NCBI GenBank assembly: GCA_030762935.1
Contig: CM060890.1
Span: 64,048,765 to 64,112,764 of the forward strand
Direction of reading: 5' to 3'
Length of the DNA: 64,000 bases
Source: Hymenopus coronatus
Taxonomy: Eukaryota > Arthropoda > Insecta > Mantodea > Hymenopodidae
Position 1 is the stretch's first letter; each line of letters starts with the position of its first letter. The position numbers and the translations under genes are program-made. Below are positions 9,780-22,170 of the stretch, one piece after another. Under the pieces are notes generated by a model. It was not told where the DNA came from and searched no databases. It saw only the letters and a program-made list of their open reading frames with translations.

Positions 9780-10624
9780 GATGTGTTACACTCACATGAC
9801 TTTCTCTACAAACTTCATACATAAGATTCTTCTTCTTTCTGCACCTTTCTAATCGTGGTACTCATTAGCACAATGTTCTTATTATTTAGTTCCGTATAAG
9901 CAGGAAGAAAATAAGGGAATACACTAGGCGAAACCAATAGTCAAATGTTTTAAAAGCTGTCGTTTTGCGATTGTCATTACAAATCGCTTCTTTTCTTCGC
10001 CAGGAGTAGAACAAAAGAAAAACGAACACTCCCGTCTGAGAAAAGTATAAGTACTTCACAACTGAGAAAAATGTATATGACATAATTTGTGTATTTTAAC
10101 AAGACCTAATTTTTTTGTACAGTAAGTTTTTGTCTATCTGTTACGGTTTACTAGTTATGAGAAATTAAGCAAAATTCATCCAGAATAAACAGGTCTTCAG
10201 GAGCTATTCCCAGAAAATTCAAGATATACATTTTATTTGTTAGGTAAATATCTTTAATATATTATATTCTAATCAAAATCGTTAGAGCCATTTTTAAGAA
10301 AATCAAAATTTTCGAAAAAAATCCATGTATAGGGTAGTTTGGAGTGGGGAGATTTTTCTCAAAATCTTCGTGTCGCATCCCTGGAAGATACTAAACTTAA
10401 ATACCAAGTTTGGTATTTTAGCTAGTTTTCGTTTTTGAGTTATCGTGTTCACAGACACACGACACACACACACACGGACCTTTTTCTGAAAATGCTTTTT
10501 ATGGATACAGGGGGTCCAAAAACATGTATTTCCGGTAAAATCTCGGTATCGAATTTTTGGGTGGAATACAATACTTATCTATCCTTATGTACATTGTACA
10601 TAAGGGGCTTAGAGAAAGTAAAAA
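9778..10624 (-). mobile_element. TAGA element, full-length copy (HINE/Helentron-like)
   Basis: Near-complete 847-bp copy. On the plus strand it runs from the inverted terminal stem-loop ATGTGTTACACTCACAT and ACTTTCTCTA at 9779-9808 to AGAGAAAGTAAAAA at 10611-10624. It has an internal (CA)n tract near 10455-10472, the hairpin AAATACCAAGTTTGGTATTT near 10400, and the terminal palindrome centred near 10594. Known Helentron-derived HINEs share this plan: short subterminal inverted repeats, an internal microsatellite, a 3' stem-loop and T-rich targets. No protein is encoded on the sense strand. Confidence 0.8.
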
Positions 10625-11100
10625 ACAATAAAAAAATCCTTGGAGGTATTACAGGAGATGAATGTCTGTGTTGCAGTTTGCGTAGGTACTTCATCCTCTT
10701 CAGCCGTTATTTGCTTCTTTACTTATTTATTGCAGCTTAAGGCACTCAAAACATCCGTCGATCTCCTACTTATCTATAGCGGAATGGAAACCATAGTTGG
10801 AAATATGTTTCTTGTTCAATATTAAAAAAAAAATATATATCTTGTCTTCAAGGTCCAGGCACTTGTTAGTGCGGATGCACTTATTAAATGAAAGAATGGC
10901 GATTCAGCTGCCTCCGAATAGGGAAGCGTCTTATTGCATTTGTTGATTAAAATACACTGATATGATAACGGTACTTGCCTCTTCCCTAAATAACCGATCC
11001 CAGCCTTATTCAAAGCTTTAGTTTTTGGAAAGTTTCTAAACTAACAAATTTGTCAAGTGAATTGATTACATATCTTGGAGGTTCGATAAGAAACAATGGT
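10625..11100. other. Unassigned spacer between two inverted TAGA copies
   Basis: AT-rich, 475 bp, no recognised content. The flanking copies are in opposite orientation, so this spacer is the loop of a long inverted repeat. Confidence 0.4.
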
Positions 11101-11932
11101 TTTTATATCTCTACGCGTATTATGTACATAGTGTATAGATAAGATATTGTATTGCAACCAAAAATTCGATACCCGGAAATAGATGCTTTGGTCCCCCTGA
11201 ATAAAAAAAAAAAACATGTTTAGAAAAAGGTCCGTGTGTGCGCGCGCGTAAGTATGTCTGTGGACAGCATACCTCAAAAACAAAAAGATTGTTAAATAGC
11301 AAACTTGGTATTTAAGTTTGGTATCTTCCAAGGATGCGACACGAAGATTTTCAAGAAAATCCCTCCACCCCTAACTAACCTTTACATGGACAAAATATCG
11401 AGCATTTTGATTTTCTCAAAAGTGGCTCTAACGATTTTGATTAAAATATCTTATATTTAAGACATGACAAATAAAATGTATACCTTGAATTTTCTGGGAA
11501 TAGCCTCTGAAGAGCTCTTTATTATAATGGTTTTTATTGAATTGCAAAACGGTAAACCGTAGGAGATAGACAAAAACGTATTACACAAAAGACGCATATC
11601 TCGGTAAAACACACAAAATATTTATGTCATATACTTTATTCCAAGGAGTTTGCCGTTTTCAAGATATTCCTTGATGTTCATTTCATTTTTAAAACACCTA
11701 AAACTTTTCGCATACGCCGAAATTGTCACCTCCTGGCCACGCAAAAAAAAAGAAAAGAAAAAAAATTGACTATTGGTTTAGCCTAGTGTTTTCCCTTATT
11801 TCTTCTACTTACAAGGAACTAAATAATAAGAACGTTTCTGCTAATGTTTTAGCATGGAATAGTAGAATAAGCTTATTAACAATAATTTGTTGCAGAGATG
11901 TAGAGAAAGTCATGTGAATGGAACACATAAGA
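11101..11932 (+). mobile_element. TAGA element, near full-length copy
   Basis: Starts at a decayed 5' end (TATCTCTACGCG then TTATGTACATAGTG), carries a short TG/CG tract near 11233-11249 and GATTTTCAAGAAAATC at 11347, and ends with TAGAGAAAGTCATGTGAATG and AACACAT at 11901-11929. The TTTTT after AAGA follows the usual T-rich flank. Confidence 0.85.
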
Positions 11933-13328
11933 TTTTTATGTTTTACACCGATCAAGAAAAGAAGCATTGTTTAAAATGTGTCATTTTTGCAGCATCGACC
12001 ATAAGTTGTAAAGTTTCAATGAATCAGAAAGTAACCTAATCGAGGAGGTTTTTTCTCACGAAAAATTGTAAACGACAGATAAGAGGTTTATACAGAATGA
12101 TAATACAATAGGATGATCCGAAACTGACCCTAATTTGAAGAGATATATACGGAAATTATTCAACAGGTAATTGCTTCTTCAGTTTAAAATATGAAGGCAA
12201 ATATGAATCGTTGTTAGGCCCTTAACTTGGTGAAGTAAGGTAAGATCACACATCGCTAAAAATCCATTCGCCATTACTTAGAAAAATAAGGTCCTGTGGG
12301 GAATAACATCGCAAGTTTGATGCAGTAAAATACGAGTTGGTAGAGAATTAGATCTCTTCCTCTCGCTGAGTCAAAGATAGATGAATAAGGCACAACAAGA
12401 GTGAAATTTCAAATTTCTATATTTCTGTATAGACTTTTCTGAAAATGTTTGTCATTACATTGCTATTATGTTAATATGAATACCACAATTCATTCAAATT
12501 GGAATTCATTCAAATATTTTAAAAGACATAAATTACTTCATAAATGTAATTATGCAAATATATTGCATAGTAAAATGATCCACACGTCTCAACATTTCAG
12601 AAAATTTGTATTTTTTTCAATGCCAGCCTTGAACCACATAAAAACTTTACGCGTTGATATTTCAATAACTTTGATTATTGTTATGATCCTATAAAAAATT
12701 AGAAATTACTTTTACATAAATAGATACTTGTTTTTAAAAATTTTACTGGTCTTAGAATAATTTTGTTAACTATAATAGTATAATGGATACTTCCCAATAT
12801 TATGGAAGAGTAGTTGTATTTAAACAAAAGAGGCGTTGAGCATTTTGAATGTATGAAATAGCAGTTTTGAGAAAAACGCTACTTTATAAAATAGTATGCT
12901 AGGAAATAGGTATATTATACTAACTTAAACTGAATGTAGAGCCCGAAGCAAGGTGGGGGCGTCTATATGTTGATTCTGTATAGTTTTCCAAAGGTTACAA
13001 CTATTTACTATAAAAAAAACGATGTAGTCCTGTAGTGAGGATGGTAAAATATTCAGAAATATAATACGAAGAAAACTTTGGGATTACTAACGTCTTGATT
13101 AACTTCGATAACTAACGATGTGAGTACAGTTCACAACGAATTAGTTGCCTTTTGATTTCTACCTCAGATAATTATTTAAAATCGAATATCCGATAGTTAT
13201 GTGAATTTTTATACTTAATGAATGGAGTATAACTAACTGTGCAACATAGATACGTATTACATAAAAAAATTAAAGTGGTATTAACATGATTAATTAATTT
13301 GAAGTGAACCTTCTTTACACTTTACACC
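11933..13328. other. Unassigned AT-rich stretch
   Basis: 1.4 kb of AT-rich DNA without recognisable repeats, SINE heads or coding homology on either strand. Confidence 0.5.
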
Positions 13329-13962
13329 ATTTTTACTTGTTGTAGCACGTATATCGTAGCTACAGATGGTATTGCATTCCCCCAAAAATTCGATACGGAT
13401 ATTTCAATGGAATTCCGTAAAATCAAAATAGCATTTTTAGAAAAAAGATGCATATATTTTAGTGTGTAGGTGTGTATGCGCGAGCGTGGACAAAACTGAA
13501 AAATTGTAGGTTGGTAAATATTAAACTTCTCATTCAAATTTAGCATCATCCAAGGGTGCAACACGAAAGTTTTTAAGAAATCTCACATGAAAAATACTTT
13601 TTCAGGTAACAATTTGATTTGATCTTTGATTTTATTAAAAATGAATCTAACGATATTGATTAAAATACCAGATGTTTGAAACTTTTTTCTACATATGTAA
13701 GATGTCTAACAATTTTCGGGAGGATGGTTTCTTTAGTCCTATTCTAGTGATTTTTGCATATAGGGTACACAAACTCTTATCACATAAAATATGTAGATCA
13801 CAATAAAGAACACAATTCAACCAAATAATTCTTATTGTGGAGTTAACCGTTTCCGAAATATTCGTTGTGGGGTTAACCGCTTCCGATATATACTTTTGCT
13901 GCTGTTTAATTTTAAAATACTTATACATTCTCAAAATAAAAGTCATGTTTTGTTTTTTCTTT
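13329..13962 (+). mobile_element. TAGA element, 3'-truncated copy
   Basis: A diverged 5' end (TTTTTACTTGTTGTAGCACG) is followed by TATTGCATTCCCCCAAAAAT and the block CATCCAAGGGTGCAACACGA. It continues to the TTTAAAATACTTATACATTCTC region near 13910-13935 and then stops. The 3' subterminal repeat and stem-loop are missing. TTCCGAAATATTCGTTGTGG and TTCCGATATATAC near 13850-13895 show a small internal duplication. Confidence 0.75.
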
Positions 13963-14004
13963 CTACTGGTTAATCTAAGTATAGGGAAGTTTTTGATCAC
14001 TGTA

Positions 14005-14140
14005 GGATGCTATCTTCCTAATCCAAACGGCCCTTGTTCGAATCGCGACTGGAAGACTTGACATTTTTCTTTATCCGAATTATTCCCCATTCTCCTTAAC
14101 AGTCTGGAGGTGTGAGTGAACGAGTGAATGTGTGCCTGAA
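14005..14140 (+). repeat. Weak tRNA-like SINE relic
   Basis: CACTGTAGGATGCTATCTTC then CCTTGTTCGAATCGCGACTG at about 14030-14050 resembles the A and B boxes of a tRNA-derived head. The tail is not assignable to the other SINE families here. Confidence 0.3.
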
Positions 14141-14769
14141 TATAAACTGAACATGACATTCTCATGACTAAATGCTACGTGACAACCAAAGGTGAAGAAT
14201 CAATGAAACAAAGTATAGCCAATACATAGTGACCAATTCTTAAAGATTTCACTATCGCTGACGTAAGCCTACTGTATTCTCCTACTGTGCCCACTAAGAA
14301 ATACGTAATAAACTCATTTTGTAAATATCTACCTAGATTTCGAGGGTATTCAAGAAGTACGGTATAAGGAATGAAGACGTAATTTTTTTCAAACAAAATA
14401 ATTTTTCTCAACAGAGTTTCCTCTTAGGTATACACTCTTCTCCCAACGTTCCTGTCAGTTTTTAACCCTTCTAAAAGTAGGAATTGTCAAATTCTGCAAA
14501 ATATATCTGTTTCGGCGATGATTGGTACTATTTCATAGTTTAGATTTGGCAGGCATTTCAGTTAATCTTTCAATGGATTTCGCAAAAATGGAAAAAGTGC
14601 ACTAACGTTCAGTGATTTCCTCTTTACTTTTGAATAGGATAATTTGCAAAGAGATAAAAGCGCCACTGGATGCTATTTATAGGGAGGGACCTTTCGCCAT
14701 CTATGACAAAGTTAGATGTTAATTCAACGATCTTAAACGTGGTAATTATTTGTTTTTTATGATGAGAAC
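14141..14769. other. Unassigned stretch before a mariner relic
   Basis: AT-rich. It may contain the decayed 5' end and N-terminal helix-turn-helix part of the mariner relic that follows, but no inverted repeat is recognisable. Confidence 0.4.
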
Positions 14770-15540
14770 CCACGAAGCTCGCCCGCTATGGATTCCGAGG
14801 AATAATTGAAAAAGAGAACGATATGATTCTCCCTGATTGTCGAACGAAAGTTCGCGAAGTGACAGTAGTCATAGGTGTATCTACGCAAACGGCAATTCAT
14901 ATTCTGCATGATAAGTTGGAAATGAAATAGTCGCCGGACCGACGGATGCAGCATTGGTAACAGCTGACAACAAATGTGTGCTGCTCTCAGCTTCGAAGTT
15001 GAATTTAGAGCTATATAAGTAAAATTCGAAGGTCTTTTTGCGACGATTGGTAATCGTCAAAGAAACCTGGATGCACCATCATACTCTGCAAACTAAATAA
15101 CAATGAAAATAATGGGTTGTTACCTCCCCAAAGAAATCAAAGAGGAAAAGTGATGGCAACGACTTTTTGGAGTGCAAAAAATCTTACAAAAAAAGAAAAA
15201 TTATTTTAAACAATACTACAGAGAATTATTGGTTAGATTCGACAAGAAATTGAATGTGATACGCCCCAATTTGGCGATGAAGAAACTGCTTTATCACTAC
15301 GCCAAACCAGCCGCCGCCAAACTAGATGGATTGCATTATGAATTGCTGTCACACGTCGCATATTCGTCGACCTGTCTCCCTGCAATTTCTTCTTCCTCAT
15401 AAGAAAGAAAAAACGGCTCGCGGGAACAAAATTTGAATCAAATGAGGTCATCGTCGAAAGATGAGTTTTGCACTACTTTACAATTCCCATTTTTTTGGAG
15501 GGGTTAAAACATGGGAGACGTATATATCCCTAAAAGGGGA
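14770..15540 (+). pseudogene. Mariner transposase pseudogene, all three catalytic Asp lost
   Basis: Forward translation across frames gives the second helix-turn-helix region ending ILHDKLEMK near 14925, then VTADNKC, then V-K-E-T-W-M-H-H at about 15056-15080. The family has V-D-E-T-W there, so the first catalytic Asp is Lys. Next comes LLVRFDKKLNVIRPNLAMKK at about 15228-15287, HYAKPAA-AKLDGLHYELL where the family has HHDNAPAH, and LSPCNFFFL where the family has SPCDFF(L/F)F, so the third Asp is Asn. Frameshifts, stops and a small deletion around the second Asp complete the inactivation. It is a DD34D-type mariner by block order. Inverted repeats could not be placed. Confidence 0.75.
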
Positions 15541-15671
15541 CTATATTGAGAAATAAAATGAAAAAATGGTGTCTTCATTCCTAACAGAACACTTACTGAA
15601 CCGCCCTCTTATTCTACGTTAAAAACTCTCCCTGCATGCAGAAGACAAGACAAAACAAAACAAAACAAAAA
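15541..15671 (+). repeat. Spacer with an (AAAAC)n tract
   Basis: CAAAACAAAACAAAACAAAA at about 15652-15671 directly precedes the next TAGA copy. It parallels the poly(A) tracts at the same position beside other minus-strand copies. Confidence 0.7.
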
Positions 15672-16488
15672 CTCTTATGTGTTACACTCACATTACTTTC
15701 TCTAGCTGCTCTACAAACTTCTTACAAAATATTATTCTTATCTCTACACATGCTAATCGAGATAAACACTACCAGCACTATAGGTATAGTTTTATATTAG
15801 TTGCCTATAAGTAGGAGGGAACTAAAGGAATGCACTAGGCTGAAGTGATAGTCAAATGTTTTAAAAGATATCGTCATGCGATTGTCATTGCAAATCGCTT
15901 CTTTGGTCGCCCAGGAGTAAAACAAAACAGAACAGACCCCTCCTGCTTTACAGTTGAAACCAATAACAAGGAATATCTCCACAACAAAATCGTAAAGAAC
16001 ATAAAGTGTGTGTTTTGGCGAGATCTACATTTTTGTGCAGTAAGGCTTTGCCTATCTCTTACGGTTTAGCAGTTAAGCAAAATTCGGCAAAGTGCATCCA
16101 GAATAAAGAGGTCTTCAGAGGCTATTCCCAGAAAATTCAAGATATACATGTTATTTGGGATATAAATATCTTTAAAATACGGATTTTAATCAAACCCGTT
16201 AGCCACTTTTCAGAAAATCAAAATGTTCTAAATGTTTGTAGTTTGTGATGGGGGGGGGGCTTTCATTAAAATCTTCGTGTCGCATCCTTGGAACTTTTAA
16301 CAGTATTTTCGTTTTTGAGCTATGCTGTCCACACACACACACTCCTTTTTATAAAACTACTTTTTTCGGACTCGGGGGACCCCAAAACATATATTTCGGT
16401 GGAATCTCGACATCGAATTTTTGGGTAGAATAGAATACCTTCCCTATTCACTATATACATTGCACATGCGGGCTAGAGAAAGTAAAAA
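15672..16488 (-). mobile_element. TAGA element, full-length copy
   Basis: Runs on the plus strand from ATGTGTTACACTCACATTAC and TTTCTCTAG (15677-15705) to GGCTAGAGAAAGTAAAAAGG at 16471-16490. The CA tract is short (CACACACACACAC at 16329-16341). A G-run of nine or more at 16249-16258 replaces the usual GGGTGGGGGG block. The terminal palindrome core is decayed to CTATATACATTGCACATG. Confidence 0.85.
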
Positions 16489-18992
16489 GGTTGGTATAAC
16501 ATTTTCATACATCTTTTGAGAAACAAAAGTATTATATACGAACCAAATGGCTAAATCCATTCCATGGCATGTTGCAAGACTCAATCAGTCACAGTTTATT
16601 TCAGCCACGTTACACGTGACGACTGAGCAGCTTCACACACAACTTCCAACGACGCAACATTGCAAGGAACGCCTTTCTTTGCTTTACGGTTGTGAAGATA
16701 AGCACTGCATACCGGTTATGTCCCTTTATATGGCCAACTAAATTGGTCTTGCCTGTCACTTTGAAATCCGTGTGCAAAAGAGCGCGAGTGATATGAGAAT
16801 CCAAGAAAGTGCCACAGCTTCATAATTTTTTTGTCAAATTGATTTCAATACTTTCAAAATCTTTAAAGCTCTTGAAAACAAATAAGGCATGCTCTAAACG
16901 ATCAAATATTTGACAATGATTTGCTGGCTTTGACCAATGAAATACGAGTATTTACAAGTGCGTCACAGAACCTGTAACATGTCTGAAAGCGAAAAGTAAA
17001 AAGAATGGCTATGTGGGCAACCGATGTCGTATGTGAGGAAATTAAACTTCAGTTTTACAAAGTGTGCTCCATGATCACCACAAGTTGAAAGAAATATGGC
17101 ACATGAAGAAATTGCCAGTGTATACAGTAATGCAAGTTGATATACAGCAGTTAGCTTATCAATTTCGCATTATTTCCCTGCATTCTTAATCTGGTGTTAT
17201 GCACGAAAGCGCTATGCAATTACGTAAAGAATAATATTTCATTGCAAATTGTTATACCGATATCTAATAGCGCATTACTTTTCTCGTGATAAATTATTAT
17301 AAATATTTTTCAAGGATTCAGTTTGGCAAAAAGACGACGTATAAATACACATTTAGCACATTGGCAAGTCTTGTCAGGTCTTGTCAACCGTCATCCAATG
17401 TTGTCAAATACTTTTCAACATTTGACAATTTTTCTTGTAAAATCTTAGACTGAAACACAAGTTTGATCAAGTGCAGAGATCCTAAAACTTAAGATGAAGA
17501 AATCTGCACCTATTTACTTTCGAAATAAACATGTATTAATCTTATTATATTCTTTCGCCCGAAAAATTAAAGGGCAGAATTCCAAAGAATGGATCTGGTA
17601 AGGTCTTCAAACTCCTAAAATATTGCTAACAACAGTGAAGTGAACATGACAGTATTCCATTTGCCTCTCAACGTTCTTGCTGTTATTGATGTTATATGGT
17701 GCTTACAGATTCAGGTGCTTATAGTGCATAATAAAGAATAGCACAACATCCGTCGATTATTACGCTTGAGAAGATATAATTATTCTGTAATCTGGTCGGC
17801 ACGGTCTTACTGAGGAAACATCTACTTTGAGGTTCAAGCACAACGTTCTTCTATAACCTTCGAGGAGGACTACATACTCTACCATGTCCACCATTATATT
17901 AAATATCTTGACCTCCATCCGAAAATACACGATTAGATAAGTGATTTTCATCTGTGAACATTACCGATGAGGAGACTACTTTTCATAATGACATTTATAA
18001 GAAGTACCAACAGATTTGTAATAGTTATTTAAAGTAATAAAATGCAAAGTCTACGAAATACTTGGCTATATCCTGAAGGATTTGCGAATAACTGCTAGTT
18101 TTAGTAAACACGTTTTGCCTTTACTTGTTTCGTGATGCGTTCTTTGCCTAGAGGCAATGACGGCGTGAAAGACGAATGAAAAAGGAAAAAGTATTTTCTT
18201 GAAGTTTCACCTTCTGTGCTGACTTGACTAAAGAGCGTGAATTAGGTTGAATGCTATGTTCTATATTAATTATATTTGTTTTACTGAACTGTGAAAGATA
18301 TATAATCTATTGAAATGACCATATCTTTTCTAAGTTAGCAGGAGACAAGACATTTTTGAATATACTATAAACGTCTGCAATGTCTGTAGCCGGAATAAGA
18401 TAGCAGATTTGATAAATTTCTTGGACCTGGTATTATTTCACCACTGGCGCCCATGAAATGAAAACAGTACCTATCATTAATCTTCAGTTAACCCTAGTTC
18501 TGGAGTCCTGTTAACGTAAATAACTGAAAATTTATTTTACTGACCTAGACAGAGGGTGTGAGATAGGGATGGAAGAGCAGGGCTCCTAATAATTGGAGGC
18601 AATGTGAAAACCACGAGGTAAAGGAAGTAGACTTTTCATCTAATGTATGCCTTACTTCTCTTATCATATACTTCCGGGAGCATTAATATGCTCTCAAGTT
18701 AACGGATCAGTCTGTAGCACAGACATGAAAAGCAGAAAACAAGTTGGAACGGCGCCATTTTGCTAGCAACGTAATGATTTACAATCGCCAGTGAACTGAT
18801 ATAATTATATTTTCGACAAATATATATATTCTCAATGTATTTTCTATTTTTTCAATAAAAATTAACGTGTTTCTTACTTTAATCCACCTTCAAGTTCATC
18901 TTTTCCTCACTATTTGTTTAAGTAAAGTTGTAATCGTATGCCAATAAAGTTTTCTGTTATTGCATCCACAACATGGATATGTATGAAAGTCA
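16489..18992. other. Unassigned AT-rich stretch
   Basis: 2.5 kb without recognised transposon, SINE or gene. Features worth noting are a cluster of TTGTCA motifs at about 17363-17425 and the palindrome TCAAATATTTGA near 16900. Short open frames on both strands (for example 16547-16741) have no recognisable domain. Confidence 0.5.
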
Positions 18993-19250
18993 TTCTCCGT
19001 GATCTAGGGGTAACATGCTAAACTCTGGCTCCCAAGGTTGCGGGTTCAAACCCAGCGGAGGGCGATGGATTTTTTGGGCGTTAAAATCCTTAGCATGGTT
19101 TCATTTGGAAAGAAAATAAAGCGGTGTCGTAGATTTACGGCACGCAAAAGAACCTCAAGCCTGAAAAAAGGCATCTGAGCAAAATTAATTGGTCTTTCAC
19201 ACTCAATATAGAATGGGACGCTGAGAACCACAACAGTAAAAAAGGGCATC
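18993..19250 (+). repeat. SINE family a, copy 2
   Basis: Head TTCTCCGTGATCTAGGGGTA, B box CGGGTTCAAACCCAG at about 19040, body blocks GGCGATGGATTTTTTGGGCG, GTAGATTTACGGCACGCAAA and CTGAGCAAAATTAATTGGTC. Same order and spacing as the copy at 2119. No clear target-site duplication. Confidence 0.8.
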
Positions 19251-20999
19251 TATAAATAACACTCAATTTAATTTTACACCCACGAAAGAATATTATCCAC
19301 ATTTAAAATATCTATACTCTCCAGTTAGAGGGCTTTGATATCATATGAGATGACCATATACAGAAAGAGAAATTAAGGATTATATTAGTCTCGAAATGCT
19401 CATTTCTGTATGATGATTCACAAGCATAACAACTGGATTTTGTTTTATTCATTTTCTTCTTGAAATGTAGTGTTACATCACAATTTATATATTTTTATTT
19501 TTGCACCAATAGAAATTTACGTTAAATTTAAGTCAGAATTCCCTTGGTCACTCGTATCAGGCCGATTAGGCATTAATATCCTAGGTAGAAACATCATTTT
19601 CTCCTTTACATATACATTTCATGAAAATTTAAATAAAATATTCCTATGCCTTTTTCAATAACTATTCTATGACTTATTCAAGAAACACTCAATTCTTATA
19701 CCTATTGGATTTTGGTAATTGATAAAAAACAATTGTATGATTTCTTGGGGCTTTAAAGGTATAGGTTATAGTTTATAATACAACATACATTAATATCAAT
19801 ATAAACTGATCTCAAACACATAGTTTCAGGTTTAAGCAAAACCCGAAGTGATAAAAGTTATTATCTAAAGTATTAAAACTATAGATTTAAATTTTTGTAG
19901 AGGCATTTCTGGCAAAGAAACGAAATGTCCATCCTAATTTCATTCAAATGTGTGTTTTATTCTGGATGTTAATTTAATCGATTTAATTAACTAGAATCAA
20001 AATCTACCTTCTGCTACATGGACCATTTTAAATCACATTCCTAGTACCTTAGTAATAATAAATTACCTGAAAGTTTCCTAAAGTGACTAGTATTTTAAAA
20101 AACGTTTTTATATCAAAAAGAGGGAAAAACCGCAAAAAAGCGCATAAATATACTAATTATTTTTTAAAACTAATCCATGGCCAGTATAAAAAAACCCAAC
20201 CGCATATTTTATTAAATTTTGTACTGATTTGGGAAAATTTTAAGAGTTCTAGCTGTATTTTTGTGGGAGAAGATTGATTTTGAGTATCTGAAAATAATAA
20301 TAATAAAAAAAATTGAGGCTAACAAAATTGACATTAAAGTTTGACATCGTCATTTAACAAACAACATGCTTTAAAATGAGTCTAAAACAGTAGGCACTTC
20401 TCTGCCCCCGCAAAAACATGGCACTATCTACATTATTTAGGCGCCTTTGAAACGCTTCCCTGAATAAAACTATCACAATTCGGTACCCACTTCCGTGGGA
20501 TGTGTTTAATGGGCAGTGGTACTTATTTTGAGAATCTTATCTTTAAGTACAATGAGAAAGGTAAGCAACAGTTGCTGGATGATGTGCTATTGTTACTGGA
20601 GCCAAGGAGTTGATGCCCGTTAGGTGTCAGCTTTCTACACTCTTAAAACGCATATTTGTTCAGCAGTGCAGAATAATTTACAAATTATAAATGCTCATTA
20701 CTGGTCTAGCTTTTACATGCGAATTTGTATTTGGCGGCATGCAATGGTCCTTATAGGTTCCATTTGAAGCGTAATATTGTCATTGTTTTGAGTCAATTTT
20801 TTTGAAGCGAGTGTTATCTCGAAAAGAAAGGATGTAACATAATTAACAAGGAGCTGAAGTTCCTAGCATTACGGCGTTCAATCTGAAGAGTAGTTACTAA
20901 TAGGGTAACTATTAAATAACAAATAAAAAATAATATTTTTAAATTGTTAGAGCAACATTAAAATGTGTCTTCTCTACTTAGTGCAGTACATAGGACATA
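19251..20999. other. Unassigned AT-rich stretch
   Basis: 1.7 kb, very AT-rich, no recognised features on either strand. Confidence 0.5.
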
Positions 21000-22147
21000 C
21001 GAGAGCTGTTCCAGAAGTACCCGACCTAACAAAGAAAGAACAAAAATATTGAGGAAACACATCTCTATTTCGCTACACAGTCTTCTTTCAACTCGACAGA
21101 GTTTTCCCAACGATGTTCAAAAGCTTTGATACCCTGTTTATAGTGAGAACTTTCGAGGTCTGCAAAATAGCCATCAACTGCAGACTCCCCTCTTTATTGG
21201 CAAATCTTCTACCGCCAAGCCAATTCTCCAAGTTGAAAACAGAAAATAATTAGAGAGGGCTAAATTTGGCGAATAGGGTGCATGAGTAAACAATTCGAAC
21301 TTTAACTCATTGATTTTGGCCATGGCGATAACGGACGTGTGAACTGGTGCATTGTCTGGATGAAAGAAAACTTTCTTTATCGATAAATACGGCCGTTTTT
21401 GCTCAATTTCATCATTCCAACGCTGTAACACATTCGCATAATATTCGCCGTTGATTACTTTTCCTTTTTTGAGATAAACAATGAAAATTATCCCGCGTGC
21501 GTCCTAGAAAACTGACGTCATGCCTGCAGATGAAACTGTCTTCGCCTTCTTTGGAGGCGACTCTCCCCTTCCAATCCACTGTTTTGATTGTTACTTCGTT
21601 TCAAGTGTGAAGTGATGGACCCAGGTTTCATCCATTGTTATGAGTCGACGCAAACACTCAGCTTTATTGCAGCGAAACATTGTCAAATCTCGACTGAAAC
21701 ATCCTCACGACGCTATTTTTGATCTATTGTGAGCAAACGGGGCACCCACCTTGCACACAACTTTCTCATATTCAAATTTTCAGTCAGATGCGATGTACAG
21801 AACTTTTTGAAACGCCCGCAATGTCTGCTAGCTCGCGCACTTTCATCCGATATCGTTTTGTGGATTTTATTTACAATTTCTGGACTGGTAACTTCATTTG
21901 ATCGGCCGCGCTTAAACTCTGCCACCCAATATTTCACTGTTGTAAACAAAGAGGCAGACCCCCTCTCCCCAAAGTAGAATCTAGCTCAGCTTTAACATTA
22001 GTTGGACTAAGACCTTTCAAATGAAAGTATTTTATCACATAATGATGGCCAGTTTTATCCATGTTTACAAATTCGCTGAGAGCATTCACTGATGATGGCT
22101 GCCAAAGCAAAAAAAAAAAAAAAAAAAAAAAAATTAAAATCGCCAAA
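21000..22147 (-). mobile_element. Mariner element, one terminal repeat recognisable
   Basis: The element begins after a TA dinucleotide with CGAGAGCTGTTCCAGAAGTA at 21000 and contains a near full-length, broken mariner transposase on the minus strand. The matching inverted repeat is not seen at the other side, where an A-run (22109-22133) is followed within 40 bp by a TAGA copy. So that end has been lost or replaced. Confidence 0.7.
21065..22062 (-). pseudogene. Mariner transposase pseudogene (DD34D type, third Asp mutated)
   Basis: About 332 codons from MDKTGHHYVIKYFHLKGLSP at 22062 to ELKEDCVAK and a stop at 21065. It includes the N-terminal helix-turn-helix, FTTVKYWVAEFKRGRS, NLNMRKLCARWVPRLLT and ITMDETWVH (first Asp kept, about 21625-21650). 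HPDNAPVHTS keeps the second Asp (about 21330-21355). The third block reads YSPNLALSNYFLF, so the last catalytic Asp is Asn at the 34-residue spacing. A TAA follows LETK, a TAG follows TSVF, and frameshifts occur near 21210 and 21800. The length matches intact mariners (about 340 aa). Transposition needs the Asp triad, so it is dead. Confidence 0.85.
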
Positions 22148-22170
22148 CTTCAAACTTAAACTGTTTAAGG

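Noticed and set aside
10435..10740. Protein-coding gene with Thr-His repeats
   Set aside because: The frame belongs to the CA-tract strand of a TAGA element and recurs with the repeat. Kept only as a hypothesis in the findings.
17363..17425. TTGTCA cluster as a CRISPR-like or satellite array
   Set aside because: Spacing is irregular and the repeats are only six bases long; no array structure.
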